18,928 nt of DNA, from positions 1 through 18,928 of the forward strand of contig JAITIJ010000037.1 in assembly GCA_031279495.1 (NCBI GenBank), in the 5' to 3' direction. The stretch is from Holosporales bacterium (GTDB taxonomy: Bacteria; Pseudomonadota; Alphaproteobacteria; UBA3830; JAIRMZ01). The position numbers and the translations under genes were made by a program. Of this stretch, positions 1 through 7,537 are shown piece by piece; within the stretch, counting starts at the first letter, position 1, and every line of letters starts with the position of its first letter. The notes beneath the pieces are model-generated. The model was not told where the DNA came from, did no database searches, and saw only the letters and a program-made list of their open reading frames with translations.

Positions 1-1427
1 TCAAGAGCCTTATGGCGATGGCTCCCTTGGAAGAAGCGAGTTCTACGGACTTTGTCCTTTTTCATGAGCGTCTTTTTACATCTTGCCTTTCCTTGGAACA
101 AGCAACAAATCCTGAAACAACAACGCTTATAGAGTTCTTCCACCATTTGAAAGAGATGCGCTCTTTTCCTATCTCGAGATCTGCTTACAAACGTCTATTC
201 TTACATTTGCTAAAAACACAAACACGGCAGGAGAGAAAGTCCGTTTCTTCGCGTTTGTTTATCTGGGGACCTTTAGAAGCGCGTTTGCTCCACGTGGATC
301 GTCTTATTCTTGGTGGTTTAAACGAAGAAATTTGGATGGCGACAAAAGATCGATGGTTGTCACCAAAAGATCGCCAGCATCTAGGTCTTCTTTTCCAAGA
401 GCAGAAAAACGGATTTCTAACACATGATTTTGTGACGGCTCTGGGGGCGCAAGAGGTCTTCCTGACACGTTCCTGTGTTGTGCAAGACAGACAAGCAACG
501 CCTGTTTCTTGGTTGAAACGCTTGGAAACGTATTTTGGAAATCTGCGCCCTTGGCGCGAGCGAGCCACAGTTTACAAACAGTTGGCGCAGTACGCATACG
601 GACAAAAAGAGAGGCATCCAAGTACCCGTCCGCTTCCTTCTCCACACCTTTCTGACCGACCAAAAACGCTGCCTGTAACGCACATTGCACTCCTTATGCG
701 CAACCCTTATGCCATTTACGCGCGTCATATTCTGGGATTAGCGCCACTTGAGGATCTTTCTCAAGATTCAATGCCCTTATTGCGTGGTAAATATGTGCAT
801 GCCGTTCTTGAGTATATGGCACACCATCATCCTACACAGAAAGAGGATGCGCGCTCCTTTTTAGATCATTTGCTTCAATATAAGTTTCCCCTTCCCGAGT
901 CTTTACTGTATTGGAAATACAGATTGGAAAATGTTTTCATGTATTGTTTGCGGAAATTCATAGAGAATCACAGGCAAATAGTGAAAAGCTATACAGAAAT
1001 CCGCGGATCACTTAATTTTCCAGATCTTAACTTCACATTGACAGGAATTGCAGATCGTATCGACGTCTTTCCTTCTGGAAGGGTGCGCATTATCGACTAC
1101 AAGACAGGAGAATTGCCCTCAAAAGAAGAGATTCGATGTGGTCTTGCTTCGCAACTCCCTTTAGAAGCGATGATTGCAACTTTCGGTGCATTTCCCCCTT
1201 TAAAGGCTACCTCTGTGGAAGAGCTTGCATTTTGGCACCTTAAAGGCAACTTCTCATCTTGTAGAGAGGTGTTTCTCGAAAACGTAGAAGTAGAATCTGT
1301 TCGTACTGGTTTGGAGTATCTTCTAAAAACATATCAAACATGCGAATACGCTGCTTATCCGCTTGAAACCATTGCTCCGACATACGATACTTATGCGCAT
1401 CTTGCACGCGTCAGAGAATGGATCTAA
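1..1427 (+). CDS. addB: AddB, C-terminal part (ATP-dependent nuclease/helicase subunit B, alphaproteobacterial type)
   Basis: The frame is open from the first base, so the gene begins before the window. About 475 residues are seen, roughly half of the usual ~1000. AddB pairs with AddA to process double-strand DNA ends for RecA-dependent repair in the cytoplasm. Counting from the first Met in the window (base 12), the block RLFIWGPLEARLLHVDRLIL followed by GGLNEEIW is typical of the inactivated helicase-like core of this family. The C-terminus is a RecB-family PD-(D/E)XK nuclease: RGKYVHAVLE (motif I His), GIADRID near residue 347 and IIDYKTG with Asp362 and Lys364, then a QLPLEA block. The cysteine cluster that binds Fe-S in Bacillus AddB is not apparent, as expected for the alphaproteobacterial type. 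The ending, HLARVREW, also fits the family. addA follows after 3 nt. Confidence 0.93.
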   Translation, partial: KSLMAMAPLEEASSTDFVLFHERLFTSCLSLEQATNPETTTLIEFFHHLKEMRSFPISRSAYKRLFLHLLKTQTRQERKSVSSRLFIWGPLEARLLHVDRLILGGLNEEIWMATKDRWLSPKDRQHLGLLFQEQKNGFLTHDFVTALGAQEVFLTRSCVVQDRQATPVSWLKRLETYFGNLRPWRERATVYKQLAQYAYGQKERHPSTRPLPSPHLSDRPKTLPVTHIALLMRNPYAIYARHILGLAPLEDLSQDSMPLLRGKYVHAVLEYMAHHHPTQKEDARSFLDHLLQYKFPLPESLLYWKYRLENVFMYCLRKFIENHRQIVKSYTEIRGSLNFPDLNFTLTGIADRIDVFPSGRVRIIDYKTGELPSKEEIRCGLASQLPLEAMIATFGAFPPLKATSVEELAFWHLKGNFSSCREVFLENVEVESVRTGLEYLLKTYQTCEYAAYPLETIAPTYDTYAHLARVREWI

Positions 1428-1430
1428 ACG

Positions 1431-4400
1431 GTGCCTCCCATTCACGATCCTAATGTTTCTTTGTGGATTGAAGCCTCAGCTGGTACCGGCAAGACGAAAA
1501 CATTGGTCGATCGTCTGTTGGCGTTGTTGTTATCGGGGGTTATGCCCTCAAAAATCCTCTGTATTACCTTTACCAAGGCTGCAGCACTTGAGATGCAAGA
1601 GCGCCTAGAACGCCATCTTGTTGCCTGGCAGCAAGACGAGATCTTGAGCGAGACGCTTAAAAAAGAAGGGTTTTTAGATGCTGATCCAGCGCAAGTGCGC
1701 GGATTATTCGAAAAAATCTTGCGTACTCCCGTACGCTTCCATACTTTGCACAGTTTTTGTCAATCTGTCCTAGAATGCTTCGGTTCAACTCCGCAGACTA
1801 TTATTGAATCCGTTGACCAAGACCTTTTTTTAGAACGTTCTCTGGATATTGTCTTAAAAAACATGCCGGATTCTTCGGTGCTGAACACAGCTTTTCGTCG
1901 TATCTCACACCTTATAGACCGGAAAACTTTACTGGAATCTTTTAAGAGCATATTGCGCGATCGGGCGCTTCTTGAAGCTCTGGCACGATGTTCTTTTCCA
2001 GATCTATGCGCCAAGTATGCAGCAGCTTTTGGGGTTCCTCCGGAACATCTCAGTCAACAGGAAGAGACATTTTTTGATGAAGCTATTCCGTTGACTCTTA
2101 AGGAACACGTGAGGTGCGCTGCAGAATATCTGGCTTTAGGAACAAAAACAGAGCGATTGTGTGCGCAAGACTTACAGACATGGCTCGAAAAGCCATCCAC
2201 TGCGGAGACATTTGAACTGCTAACGGCTCCTTTTCTGACGAAAGATGGAAGCGTGCGCGCACGCCTTCAGTCATCGCTGGAAGAAACGGCGCGTCTTGTG
2301 TTGCAAGTACATGAGCAGTGGAAACTGTTGCAAGCGGCGCGAGGTCACCTGTCAATGGCACATTTCCTAAGTGCCATTTTTTTGGCGTATACGCGTCTTA
2401 AGGAACAAGAGCAAGTGCTCGATTTTGACGATCTTATCTTTAAAGCACGCGCTTTGGTAACAGAACAAGGAGCAGAGTCCGTCTTATATGCTTTGGATGG
2501 AGGCATTGATCACATTCTTCTTGATGAAGCGCAAGATACAAGCAGAGAACAATGGGAAGTTCTTCTGGCTCTCAGCGCCGAGTTCTTTTGCAATCACGAT
2601 TCAACGCAACCAGCGAGAAGTTTGTGCGTTGTCGGAGATCGGAAGCAGTCAATTTACAGTTTTCAAGGAGCCAACAGCGATTATCTCGAGGCTGTAAAAG
2701 CATTTTGTTTTGCTTCTTCTGATAAGTGGAAAAATGTGTGTCTTGAGAAGTCTTTTCGGTCAACACCTGTTGTGCTGGAAAGCGTTGATCAGACCTTTCG
2801 AAGTCCAGAAATAACACCAGGAGTGTGCTATGGACACGCCCTTCGCCATCTTCCTGATCGCACTGAGATCCCTGGTGTTTTTGAGCTATGGCCCATTGTT
2901 ACGGCAAATGAGTCTCCGTCCCCACCAGATCCCTGGACAGTTCCCAAAAACACAGATCGTATACCGACTCCAGAGGAAAAACTTGCCGCTCATATCGCGC
3001 AATTTATCCGCCATCACCACATCGCAGCAAATACTTTTGCGCCGTCTTGCAAACGACCAGTATATGCCGAAGATTTTCTCATCTTAATGCAACGACGAGG
3101 TTCCTTAATGGCCGCTTTGAGAAAAGCCTTGCGTAAAGAAGGTATCGCAGTGGCTAGCACAGATCGTATTGCGCTGCACGAGGAAATCTTGGTGGATGAT
3201 TTGTTAGCTGCTGCTCGTTTTGCATTATATCCAGAGGATGATCTTACTCTTGCAAGTTTGTTGAAAAGCCCTTTTTTTGGATGGTCTGAGGAAGCGCTTT
3301 TTGAAGCCTGCCGCGCTTGGAAAAAGACTGCGCACGCGTCACTGTGGGCCTTTATACGCGCGCGCGCTAGGCCTATTGTTTCTACGTTAGAAGAGTGGAT
3401 CGAGTTTGCAGGCACTTCTTCTCCATACGCTTTTTTTCTGCATGTTTTGCAGCAAACCGATGTGACTTCGGGAAGAGAACAACGAGAAATTGCCGATGCT
3501 TTGCTCGAGGTTGCACTGACTTTTGAAAAAGAGAACACGCCGTCGCTTGAGCGGTTCGTAACTTGGTTTAAGGCGCAACCTGTCTTTCATAAACGTGCAA
3601 CAACACCGGTGTCTGGTGTGCGTCTTATGACAGTGCATGGAGCAAAAGGACTGCAAGCGCCTTTTGTCATTTTAGCGGATGCAACGTCTGTGTACGAGCG
3701 TGTACAACCACTCTGTTGGTCAGAAGAGGGGATGCTCTTCTGGATTTCACAGGCAACATATCGTGTAGGGCCGGCGTTAACGCTTTATCACAAAGCGCAA
3801 GAAGAAAACGAACGTGAGTCTGAACGGCTTTTATATGTGGCTATGACGCGCGCGCAGGATGCGTTGTATATTACGGGAATTAAGCGTCAACGGCCTGTTT
3901 CTTCGAAAAGCTGGTATACTCTTGTTAAAGATCAGCTTGATCCCTTAATGACAGAACGTTCGGATATATTACAGGAAGGCTCTGTTTTGACGTTTGCACA
4001 TGCTTCTCTCGGTAAGTACACACAAGATTCACTATTTATTCGGGTGGAGCATACCGTTTCTGCAATTCCTTCTTGGTTTTCGCATCGACTTGAAGAATCT
4101 TTTGAAACGCCGGTTTCTTCTGAACAAGAGGGCGGATATGCGCGTGGATTAGCTATCCACAAATTGCTAGAGGAATTGCCAAAATATCCCACAGCTTTTT
4201 GGAAAGAAAAAGGTCAAGAAATTGCCAATATTTGTGCTCCATCTGAAGCAAAAACAATTTTAGACGAAGCGATAGAGGTCTTAGTGACATATCGAGCTTT
4301 CTTCGTTGATCCAACGGCCTCTGAAATCTCTTTTTTCTCGCCAGAGAAAGGAGTCGGACGTATCGATCGTCTTTGCGTAACAGAAGAGGCTATTTGGCTT

Positions 4401-4616
4401 ATCGACTTTAAAACGGACCGTCAGATTCCACAGCATTACAGGTATCTTCCTTTTTCCTATCAAGAACAGCTCAGATTCTATTATGAGGCTTTTGCTTATA
4501 GCCAAAAGCCTATTAAAGCGGCTCTTTTATGGACAGCGGAACCCTTTTTGATGGAAGTCCCGGCAGAATTTCTTAAGCGTCCGTTGGAGAGATATTCTTC
4601 TGCCCTTCCCCGTTAG
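1431..4616 (+). CDS. addA: AddA, helicase-nuclease subunit A of the AddAB double-strand break repair complex
   Basis: UvrD/Rep-like superfamily 1 helicase fused to a RecB-family nuclease; with AddB it unwinds and resects DNA ends to load RecA. All helicase motifs are visible: Walker A ASAGTGKTK (Lys21), motif Ia FTKAAALEMQERL, Walker B DEAQD at 365-369, GDRKQS at 402-407, KSFRST, motif V LMTVHGAKGL and motif VI LLYVAMTRAQDAL. The nuclease is near the end: GRIDR with Asp979, then IDFKTD with Asp992 and Lys994, followed by YQEQLRFYYEAF. The 1061 residues are slightly shorter than the ~1150 common in the family, but no domain is missing. The start is GTG. The Walker A motif begins only about 15 residues in, and the preceding in-frame codons are ACG and the addB stop, so no other normal start exists. 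No strong ribosome binding site is seen, so translational coupling to addB is likely. Confidence 0.96.
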   Translation: MPPIHDPNVSLWIEASAGTGKTKTLVDRLLALLLSGVMPSKILCITFTKAAALEMQERLERHLVAWQQDEILSETLKKEGFLDADPAQVRGLFEKILRTPVRFHTLHSFCQSVLECFGSTPQTIIESVDQDLFLERSLDIVLKNMPDSSVLNTAFRRISHLIDRKTLLESFKSILRDRALLEALARCSFPDLCAKYAAAFGVPPEHLSQQEETFFDEAIPLTLKEHVRCAAEYLALGTKTERLCAQDLQTWLEKPSTAETFELLTAPFLTKDGSVRARLQSSLEETARLVLQVHEQWKLLQAARGHLSMAHFLSAIFLAYTRLKEQEQVLDFDDLIFKARALVTEQGAESVLYALDGGIDHILLDEAQDTSREQWEVLLALSAEFFCNHDSTQPARSLCVVGDRKQSIYSFQGANSDYLEAVKAFCFASSDKWKNVCLEKSFRSTPVVLESVDQTFRSPEITPGVCYGHALRHLPDRTEIPGVFELWPIVTANESPSPPDPWTVPKNTDRIPTPEEKLAAHIAQFIRHHHIAANTFAPSCKRPVYAEDFLILMQRRGSLMAALRKALRKEGIAVASTDRIALHEEILVDDLLAAARFALYPEDDLTLASLLKSPFFGWSEEALFEACRAWKKTAHASLWAFIRARARPIVSTLEEWIEFAGTSSPYAFFLHVLQQTDVTSGREQREIADALLEVALTFEKENTPSLERFVTWFKAQPVFHKRATTPVSGVRLMTVHGAKGLQAPFVILADATSVYERVQPLCWSEEGMLFWISQATYRVGPALTLYHKAQEENERESERLLYVAMTRAQDALYITGIKRQRPVSSKSWYTLVKDQLDPLMTERSDILQEGSVLTFAHASLGKYTQDSLFIRVEHTVSAIPSWFSHRLEESFETPVSSEQEGGYARGLAIHKLLEELPKYPTAFWKEKGQEIANICAPSEAKTILDEAIEVLVTYRAFFVDPTASEISFFSPEKGVGRIDRLCVTEEAIWLIDFKTDRQIPQHYRYLPFSYQEQLRFYYEAFAYSQKPIKAALLWTAEPFLMEVPAEFLKRPLERYSSALPR

Positions 4617-4724
4617 AACTCGGAATCTTTATCGGCTATCTTTTTTAGGACAGGTCTTTTATAGGTAGCTGTTCTTCCTTTTACATCCGGAGGCACGACT
4701 AGATAGATCCTGACGTGAGAAGGC

Positions 4725-4893
4725 CAATGTCCATGTATAGGTCCTTTTCTCTACAGCAGTTGTTCTAAGCGCACACTGGAGTCGATTTCTCTCCTCTCCT
4801 CTCCATCCCCAGCGCCAAGAGTTGTTTCTAATATAGGGAATCATTGTCAGGTGCATCGATTTACCCCCAGTGCTCAGAATCATTCCCAATATG
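4725..4893. repeat. 169-bp direct repeat, copy A (downstream of the symporter gene)
   Basis: This stretch matches 6358-6526 over its full 169 bases with about five substitutions and no gaps. It contains the last four codons and stop of the symporter gene (4880-4893). It also contains, at 4725-4733, a copy of that gene's start region on the minus strand (ATGGACATTG). The open frame following that copied start is unrelated and stops after about ten codons. The copy therefore looks like an intergenic spacer between two tandem symporter genes, of which the downstream one has been lost. An imperfect inverted repeat (arms 4831-4845 and 4878-4892, 13 of 15 paired) spans the stop codon and could form a 3' hairpin. 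Confidence 0.93.
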
Positions 4894-6367
4894 GGTTTTT
4901 ATCATTAGCTGGGATAGGTTTTTCGTAGGCATCCAGCCACTCAAGCGCTTGCTGTTTGGCTAATCTGGCTTGCTCTAGCTCTTGAGCAAAGATACCGCAT
5001 CGCTTGCTGTAAGCATTCATTGCGAAAAAGACAATAGTATTAACTAACATGCCTGGGAAGAAACTGTATATACCGCAACTCTTTTCTAAGTCAAAGAGAA
5101 TCCAGCCGAAAACCACAAGACCTCCTGTTACCGCTGCCCAAGTAAAGGCGTATTTACTGCTCTTATGTCCCAGCAAACGAACAGACAAAGGCACAAGAAC
5201 TGTGCCACACCAAAATCCATTAGAGTGCAGCAGAATATCGATAATACTTTTAAAGCGCAGCGCCACGAGCAATGCCAGAACACCGAAGATCAACGTCGCA
5301 TATTGGCTGTATCGAATCATTTGTCGCTCGTCCAAGTTTCCACAATAGGATCTTATTAAATCTCCAACGGCAATGATTCCTGCGACATTTAGATGCGAAT
5401 CCGCTGTCGACATAATAACAGCTAACAATCCCGCGATCATAAGGCCTTTTAGGCCTACCGGCATAACTGTCTGAATCATATAAGGCATGGCTAATTGCGA
5501 AGAAATGTTGGAATTGATGACCAGAGCACTAAGGCCAACAATTGCAGAGCATATGAACACTCCTGACGTTACCAATGTACTAATACAGAACGATTTCTTT
5601 ATTTGTCTCACATCTCTTCCCATCAGCAAGCGCTGCATCCATACCGGAGACAGAAAAAAGAGAAGAAATGACATCAGAATTGGGATATACCGCATAGGCT
5701 GCTCGCGCATAGGCGCAAGTGTCAGATGATCTGCTGGAACAGAGGCGAGTATGGTTTCCATGCCACCCGCATGTTTCAAGGAAAAATATGTGATGAGAGG
5801 TATAAGAACCGCCATAAGCGCATATTGGACGGCATCTGTCACAACGACAGCTCGAATACCACCAAAAGAAGAATAAACAATGAGAATGCCAAATCCAATG
5901 CAAGTACCAAATTCGAAGGAAATACCAAGAAGTTCTTGAAAAATTAATCCCATTGCACTGATTTGGGCTGCTGCACGCCCTAGCGAATAGAACAACCCGA
6001 CAATGCCCACGATAAACTCTCCAGGATGACCCCAGAACAGGCCAGCTAAGCCACCAGGCGTCTGGGCCTTGTCCAAATATTCCTCCATTTTAGGAGCAAT
6101 TAACAAGCCAATAAAGAGTAAATTTAGGCTTCCTATAAGGTAAATAACCGGAAATACAATTCCCGAAGAAAAAGCTTTGTCAGCCATGCCAATGGTCGAA
6201 CCACCGCCAATATAGGTCGCAGCAATTGTCAGACATAAACCTAACGTTGAGGTATTGCGATCATTTATCGCATAACTGCGGAATGTATCGATCTTCCGCC
6301 CACTCCAAACGCCAATAATGAGAGTCGTTGCCAGATAAAGCCCGACTATGATCGTATCAATGTCCAT
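4880..6367 (-). CDS. Sodium:solute symporter (SSS family) membrane protein, substrate unknown
   Basis: A 495-residue inner-membrane protein with about 13 hydrophobic segments (roughly 4-24, 40-65, 68-93, 115-142, 152-180, 182-197, 225-250, 263-285, 304-325, 350-368, 374-395, 404-422, 431-452), the usual number for the SSS family of Na+-coupled transporters (proline, pantothenate, sialic acid and others). Family marks are YSSFGGIRAVVVTDAVQYA and AVIMSTADSHLN; the latter corresponds to the segment carrying Na+-site Ser/Thr residues. The substrate cannot be read from sequence. The start ATG at 6365-6367 has AAGGA seven bases upstream. Both gene ends lie inside the two 169-bp repeats, so it is probably the survivor of a tandem family. 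No neighbouring gene suggests a catabolic role; in a host-associated cell it would plausibly import a host metabolite. Confidence 0.9.
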   Translation of the reverse strand: MDIDTIIVGLYLATTLIIGVWSGRKIDTFRSYAINDRNTSTLGLCLTIAATYIGGGSTIGMADKAFSSGIVFPVIYLIGSLNLLFIGLLIAPKMEEYLDKAQTPGGLAGLFWGHPGEFIVGIVGLFYSLGRAAAQISAMGLIFQELLGISFEFGTCIGFGILIVYSSFGGIRAVVVTDAVQYALMAVLIPLITYFSLKHAGGMETILASVPADHLTLAPMREQPMRYIPILMSFLLFFLSPVWMQRLLMGRDVRQIKKSFCISTLVTSGVFICSAIVGLSALVINSNISSQLAMPYMIQTVMPVGLKGLMIAGLLAVIMSTADSHLNVAGIIAVGDLIRSYCGNLDERQMIRYSQYATLIFGVLALLVALRFKSIIDILLHSNGFWCGTVLVPLSVRLLGHKSSKYAFTWAAVTGGLVVFGWILFDLEKSCGIYSFFPGMLVNTIVFFAMNAYSKRCGIFAQELEQARLAKQQALEWLDAYEKPIPANDKNPYWE

Positions 6368-6526
6368 GTATAGGTCCTTTTCTCTACAGCAGTTGTTCTA
6401 AGTGCACACTGGAGTCGATTTCACTTCTCTCCTCTCCATCCCCAGCGCCAAGAGTTGTTTCTAATATAGGGAAACATTGTCAGGTGCATCGATTTACCCC
6501 CAGTGCTCAGAATCATTCCCAGTATG
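6358..6526. repeat. 169-bp direct repeat, copy B (leader and start of the symporter gene)
   Basis: Second copy of the repeat at 4725-4893. On the minus strand it holds the 5' leader, the ribosome binding site and the first codons of the symporter gene. At its far end it has a TGA (6513-6515) preceded by codons for Y-W-E, the same ending as the symporter. It thus has the structure gene-end / spacer / gene-start, as copy A does. The pyrimidine-rich tract around 6421-6436 differs slightly from copy A. The inverted repeat seen in copy A is present here too (first arm 6464-6478), with one extra mismatch. Confidence 0.93.
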
Positions 6527-6554
6527 AATCATCATTACCAGACACATCGATTTA
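6513..6554 (-). pseudogene. Possible 3'-end remnant of a second symporter gene
   Basis: Read on the minus strand in the frame of the TGA at 6513-6515, the bases give I-D-V-S-G-N-D-D-S-Y-W-E-stop, with an in-frame TAA at 6552-6554. The intact symporter ends A-N-D-K-N-P-Y-W-E-stop. The shared N-D and Y-W-E, and the position directly before a copy of the spacer, suggest the last codons of a lost paralogue. Only about a dozen codons remain, and part of the match lies inside the repeat, so the call is tentative. A partial internal repeat in the same place (see findings) is another explanation. Confidence 0.35.
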
Positions 6555-6569
6555 ACTTTCCTCACAACA

Positions 6570-6598
6570 ATAGTCGTAAATATATACCAAAAAGTCAA
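6570..6598 (-). promoter_or_regulatory. Possible sigma-70-type promoter for the symporter gene
   Basis: On the minus strand, TTGACT (6593-6598) and GACTAT (6570-6575) are separated by 17 bases. The -35 box matches five of six consensus bases, but the -10 box only three. If used, the transcript would carry a leader of about 200 nt including copy B of the repeat and the remnant of an upstream gene. No better pair was seen between this point and the start codon. Confidence 0.3.
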
Positions 6599-6957
6599 TT
6601 CAGGTGAAAAGCCATCTCTGTCAGCCGTTTTCAGTAATCATCACAACGAATAGAAATCATTGCTACAACAAGACCTTCTGCGTAGGAATAAAAGGATGAA
6701 GCTTTTCTTGCTCTAAAAGAGTTCTCGTTCAATTCAAGAACACTGAAATCACAAAATCTCTTCGAAGATTTGCTGGAATATTGGCTCTCGAGGGAGCTCT
6801 TTTGCTCAATAAGATGAGAAGATTACTGATAATACAAGTCCCGACACAACATACATTTATGGGAAAACACCCCACAGCGTCATGTCACAGCATAAACCCC
6901 AGATGAAAGTGCTATAGTCGTCTAAAGGAGCAAGAGTCGAAACGGGAGGAAAACGCA

Positions 6958-6983
6958 GCGCATATGCAACGGGCATATTGCGC
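6958..6983 (-). terminator. Hairpin downstream of 5S rRNA, possible terminator
   Basis: Arms 6958-6967 (GCGCATATGC) and 6973-6983 (GCATATTGCGC) pair apart from one bulged base, around a five-base loop. On the minus strand, the direction of 5S transcription, the hairpin is followed a few bases later by a short run of four T. It lies about 70 bases past the 5S 3' end. The weak T-run makes intrinsic termination only plausible. Confidence 0.4.
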
Positions 6984-7051
6984 AAAAGCGACCGCTTCAG
7001 ATGAGACAAGAAAAATCATCACAACTACTGAGAATCTACCAGGCTTATTAA

Positions 7052-7168
7052 GCTTGGCGGCGTGCTACTTTCCCGCGTCTTAAGACGAAGTATCATCGCC
7101 GCTGGAGACTTTCGCTGTCCAGTTCGAGATGGAATGGAGCGTTTTATTCCCCGCTATGGCTACCAAGC
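7052..7168 (-). rRNA. rrf: 5S ribosomal RNA
   Basis: The minus strand gives a ~117-nt 5S rRNA. The 5' end GCTTGGTAGCCATAGCG pairs with the 3' end CGCCGCCAAGC. The conserved loop CCATTCCATCTCGAACTGG, the GCGATGATACT segment and GCGGGAAAGTAGC follow in the usual order. It is the 5S component of the large ribosomal subunit. No 23S 3' end lies in the bases upstream (7169-7537), and the next gene upstream is gmk, so this 5S gene is not part of a visible rRNA operon. A promoter-like pair lies about 40 nt upstream and a hairpin about 70 nt downstream. Confidence 0.95.
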
Positions 7169-7537
7169 TAAACAAGCCTAACAAAAGACCTAAACAACAC
7201 GAGAATAAATAGCACGAAAGATGCACTGCGGCAACCCCCTTTTTTCTTCCAATTTCTTCCCCCTCTCTTTTCTTACTGTGGTTGCGAGCTGCCTTATCAA
7301 GAACTTTCAAGCAAACGTCAACTATGAGCCAGTAAGGAGCAAACGGCGACAAAGAATCGCAGGAAACAGCTTGTTTCCCTTGGAATAGAACCCCACCCTC
7401 CTTTCCAACCCATTATTTCTTGAGTTCTATGATTCTCTTCTGCGCTAGAAGCGTTGCCTGTTTCTGGCAAGACAAATGTCCATAAACGGCTATTAAGAAA
7501 ATGGCGCGCAAGACTCAATAGAATTCTCGCACAAGGA
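7169..7537. other. 369-bp gene-free stretch between 5S rRNA and gmk
   Basis: It holds the probable 5S promoter (7206-7234), a strong short hairpin at 7362-7378 (GGAAACA/TGTTTCC around three bases) and a second at 7454-7470 (TTGCC/GGCAA around seven bases). The longest open frames here lack family resemblance and good starts. I do not recognise 23S, tRNA, SRP or other standard RNA in it. Either hairpin could end the gmk transcript, although no long T-run follows them. Confidence 0.55.
7206..7234 (-). promoter_or_regulatory. Likely own promoter of the solitary 5S rRNA gene
   Basis: On the minus strand TTGCCG (7229-7234) and TATTTA (7206-7211) are spaced by exactly 17 bases. The start of transcription would fall near 7199, about 30 nt before mature 5S. 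The boxes match consensus only moderately (four of six and three of six). The position, and the absence of 23S upstream, support a dedicated promoter. Confidence 0.45.

Larger units (their letters stand above)
6368..7051. other. 684-bp gene-free stretch between symporter start and 5S rRNA
   Basis: It contains repeat copy B, the possible paralogue remnant and weak promoter (6513-6598), and a hairpin near 6958-6983. From about 6600 to 6950 I see no convincing coding frame, tRNA or known RNA on either strand. A 39-codon frame from ATG 6964 (+), preceded by a purine-rich GGGAGGAAAA, runs into the antisense strand of the 5S gene and is not credible as a gene. Confidence 0.6.

Noticed and set aside
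3014..3538. 174-codon frame antisense to addA
   Set aside because: It lies fully inside addA, whose helicase motifs are clear; the antisense protein shows no family features.
4725..6526. The repeat-flanked symporter as a composite transposon or insertion sequence
   Set aside because: No transposase, no terminal inverted repeats of IS type and no target-site duplication were seen. The repeats contain gene ends, which fits tandem duplication better.
6710..6750. tRNA T-arm-like GTTCAATTC
   Set aside because: No acceptor stem, D-arm or anticodon arm could be fitted around it.
6964..7083. 39-codon plus-strand frame preceded by GGGAGGAAAA
   Set aside because: Its second half is antisense to the 5S rRNA gene, the purine-rich stretch is not at normal spacing, and the protein resembles nothing known.
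7080..7352. 90-codon minus-strand frame over the 5S region
   Set aside because: It overlaps the 5S rRNA gene and its promoter; a chance open frame.
7318..7518. 66-codon minus-strand frame after gmk
   Set aside because: Rare-type start, no ribosome binding site and no family resemblance.
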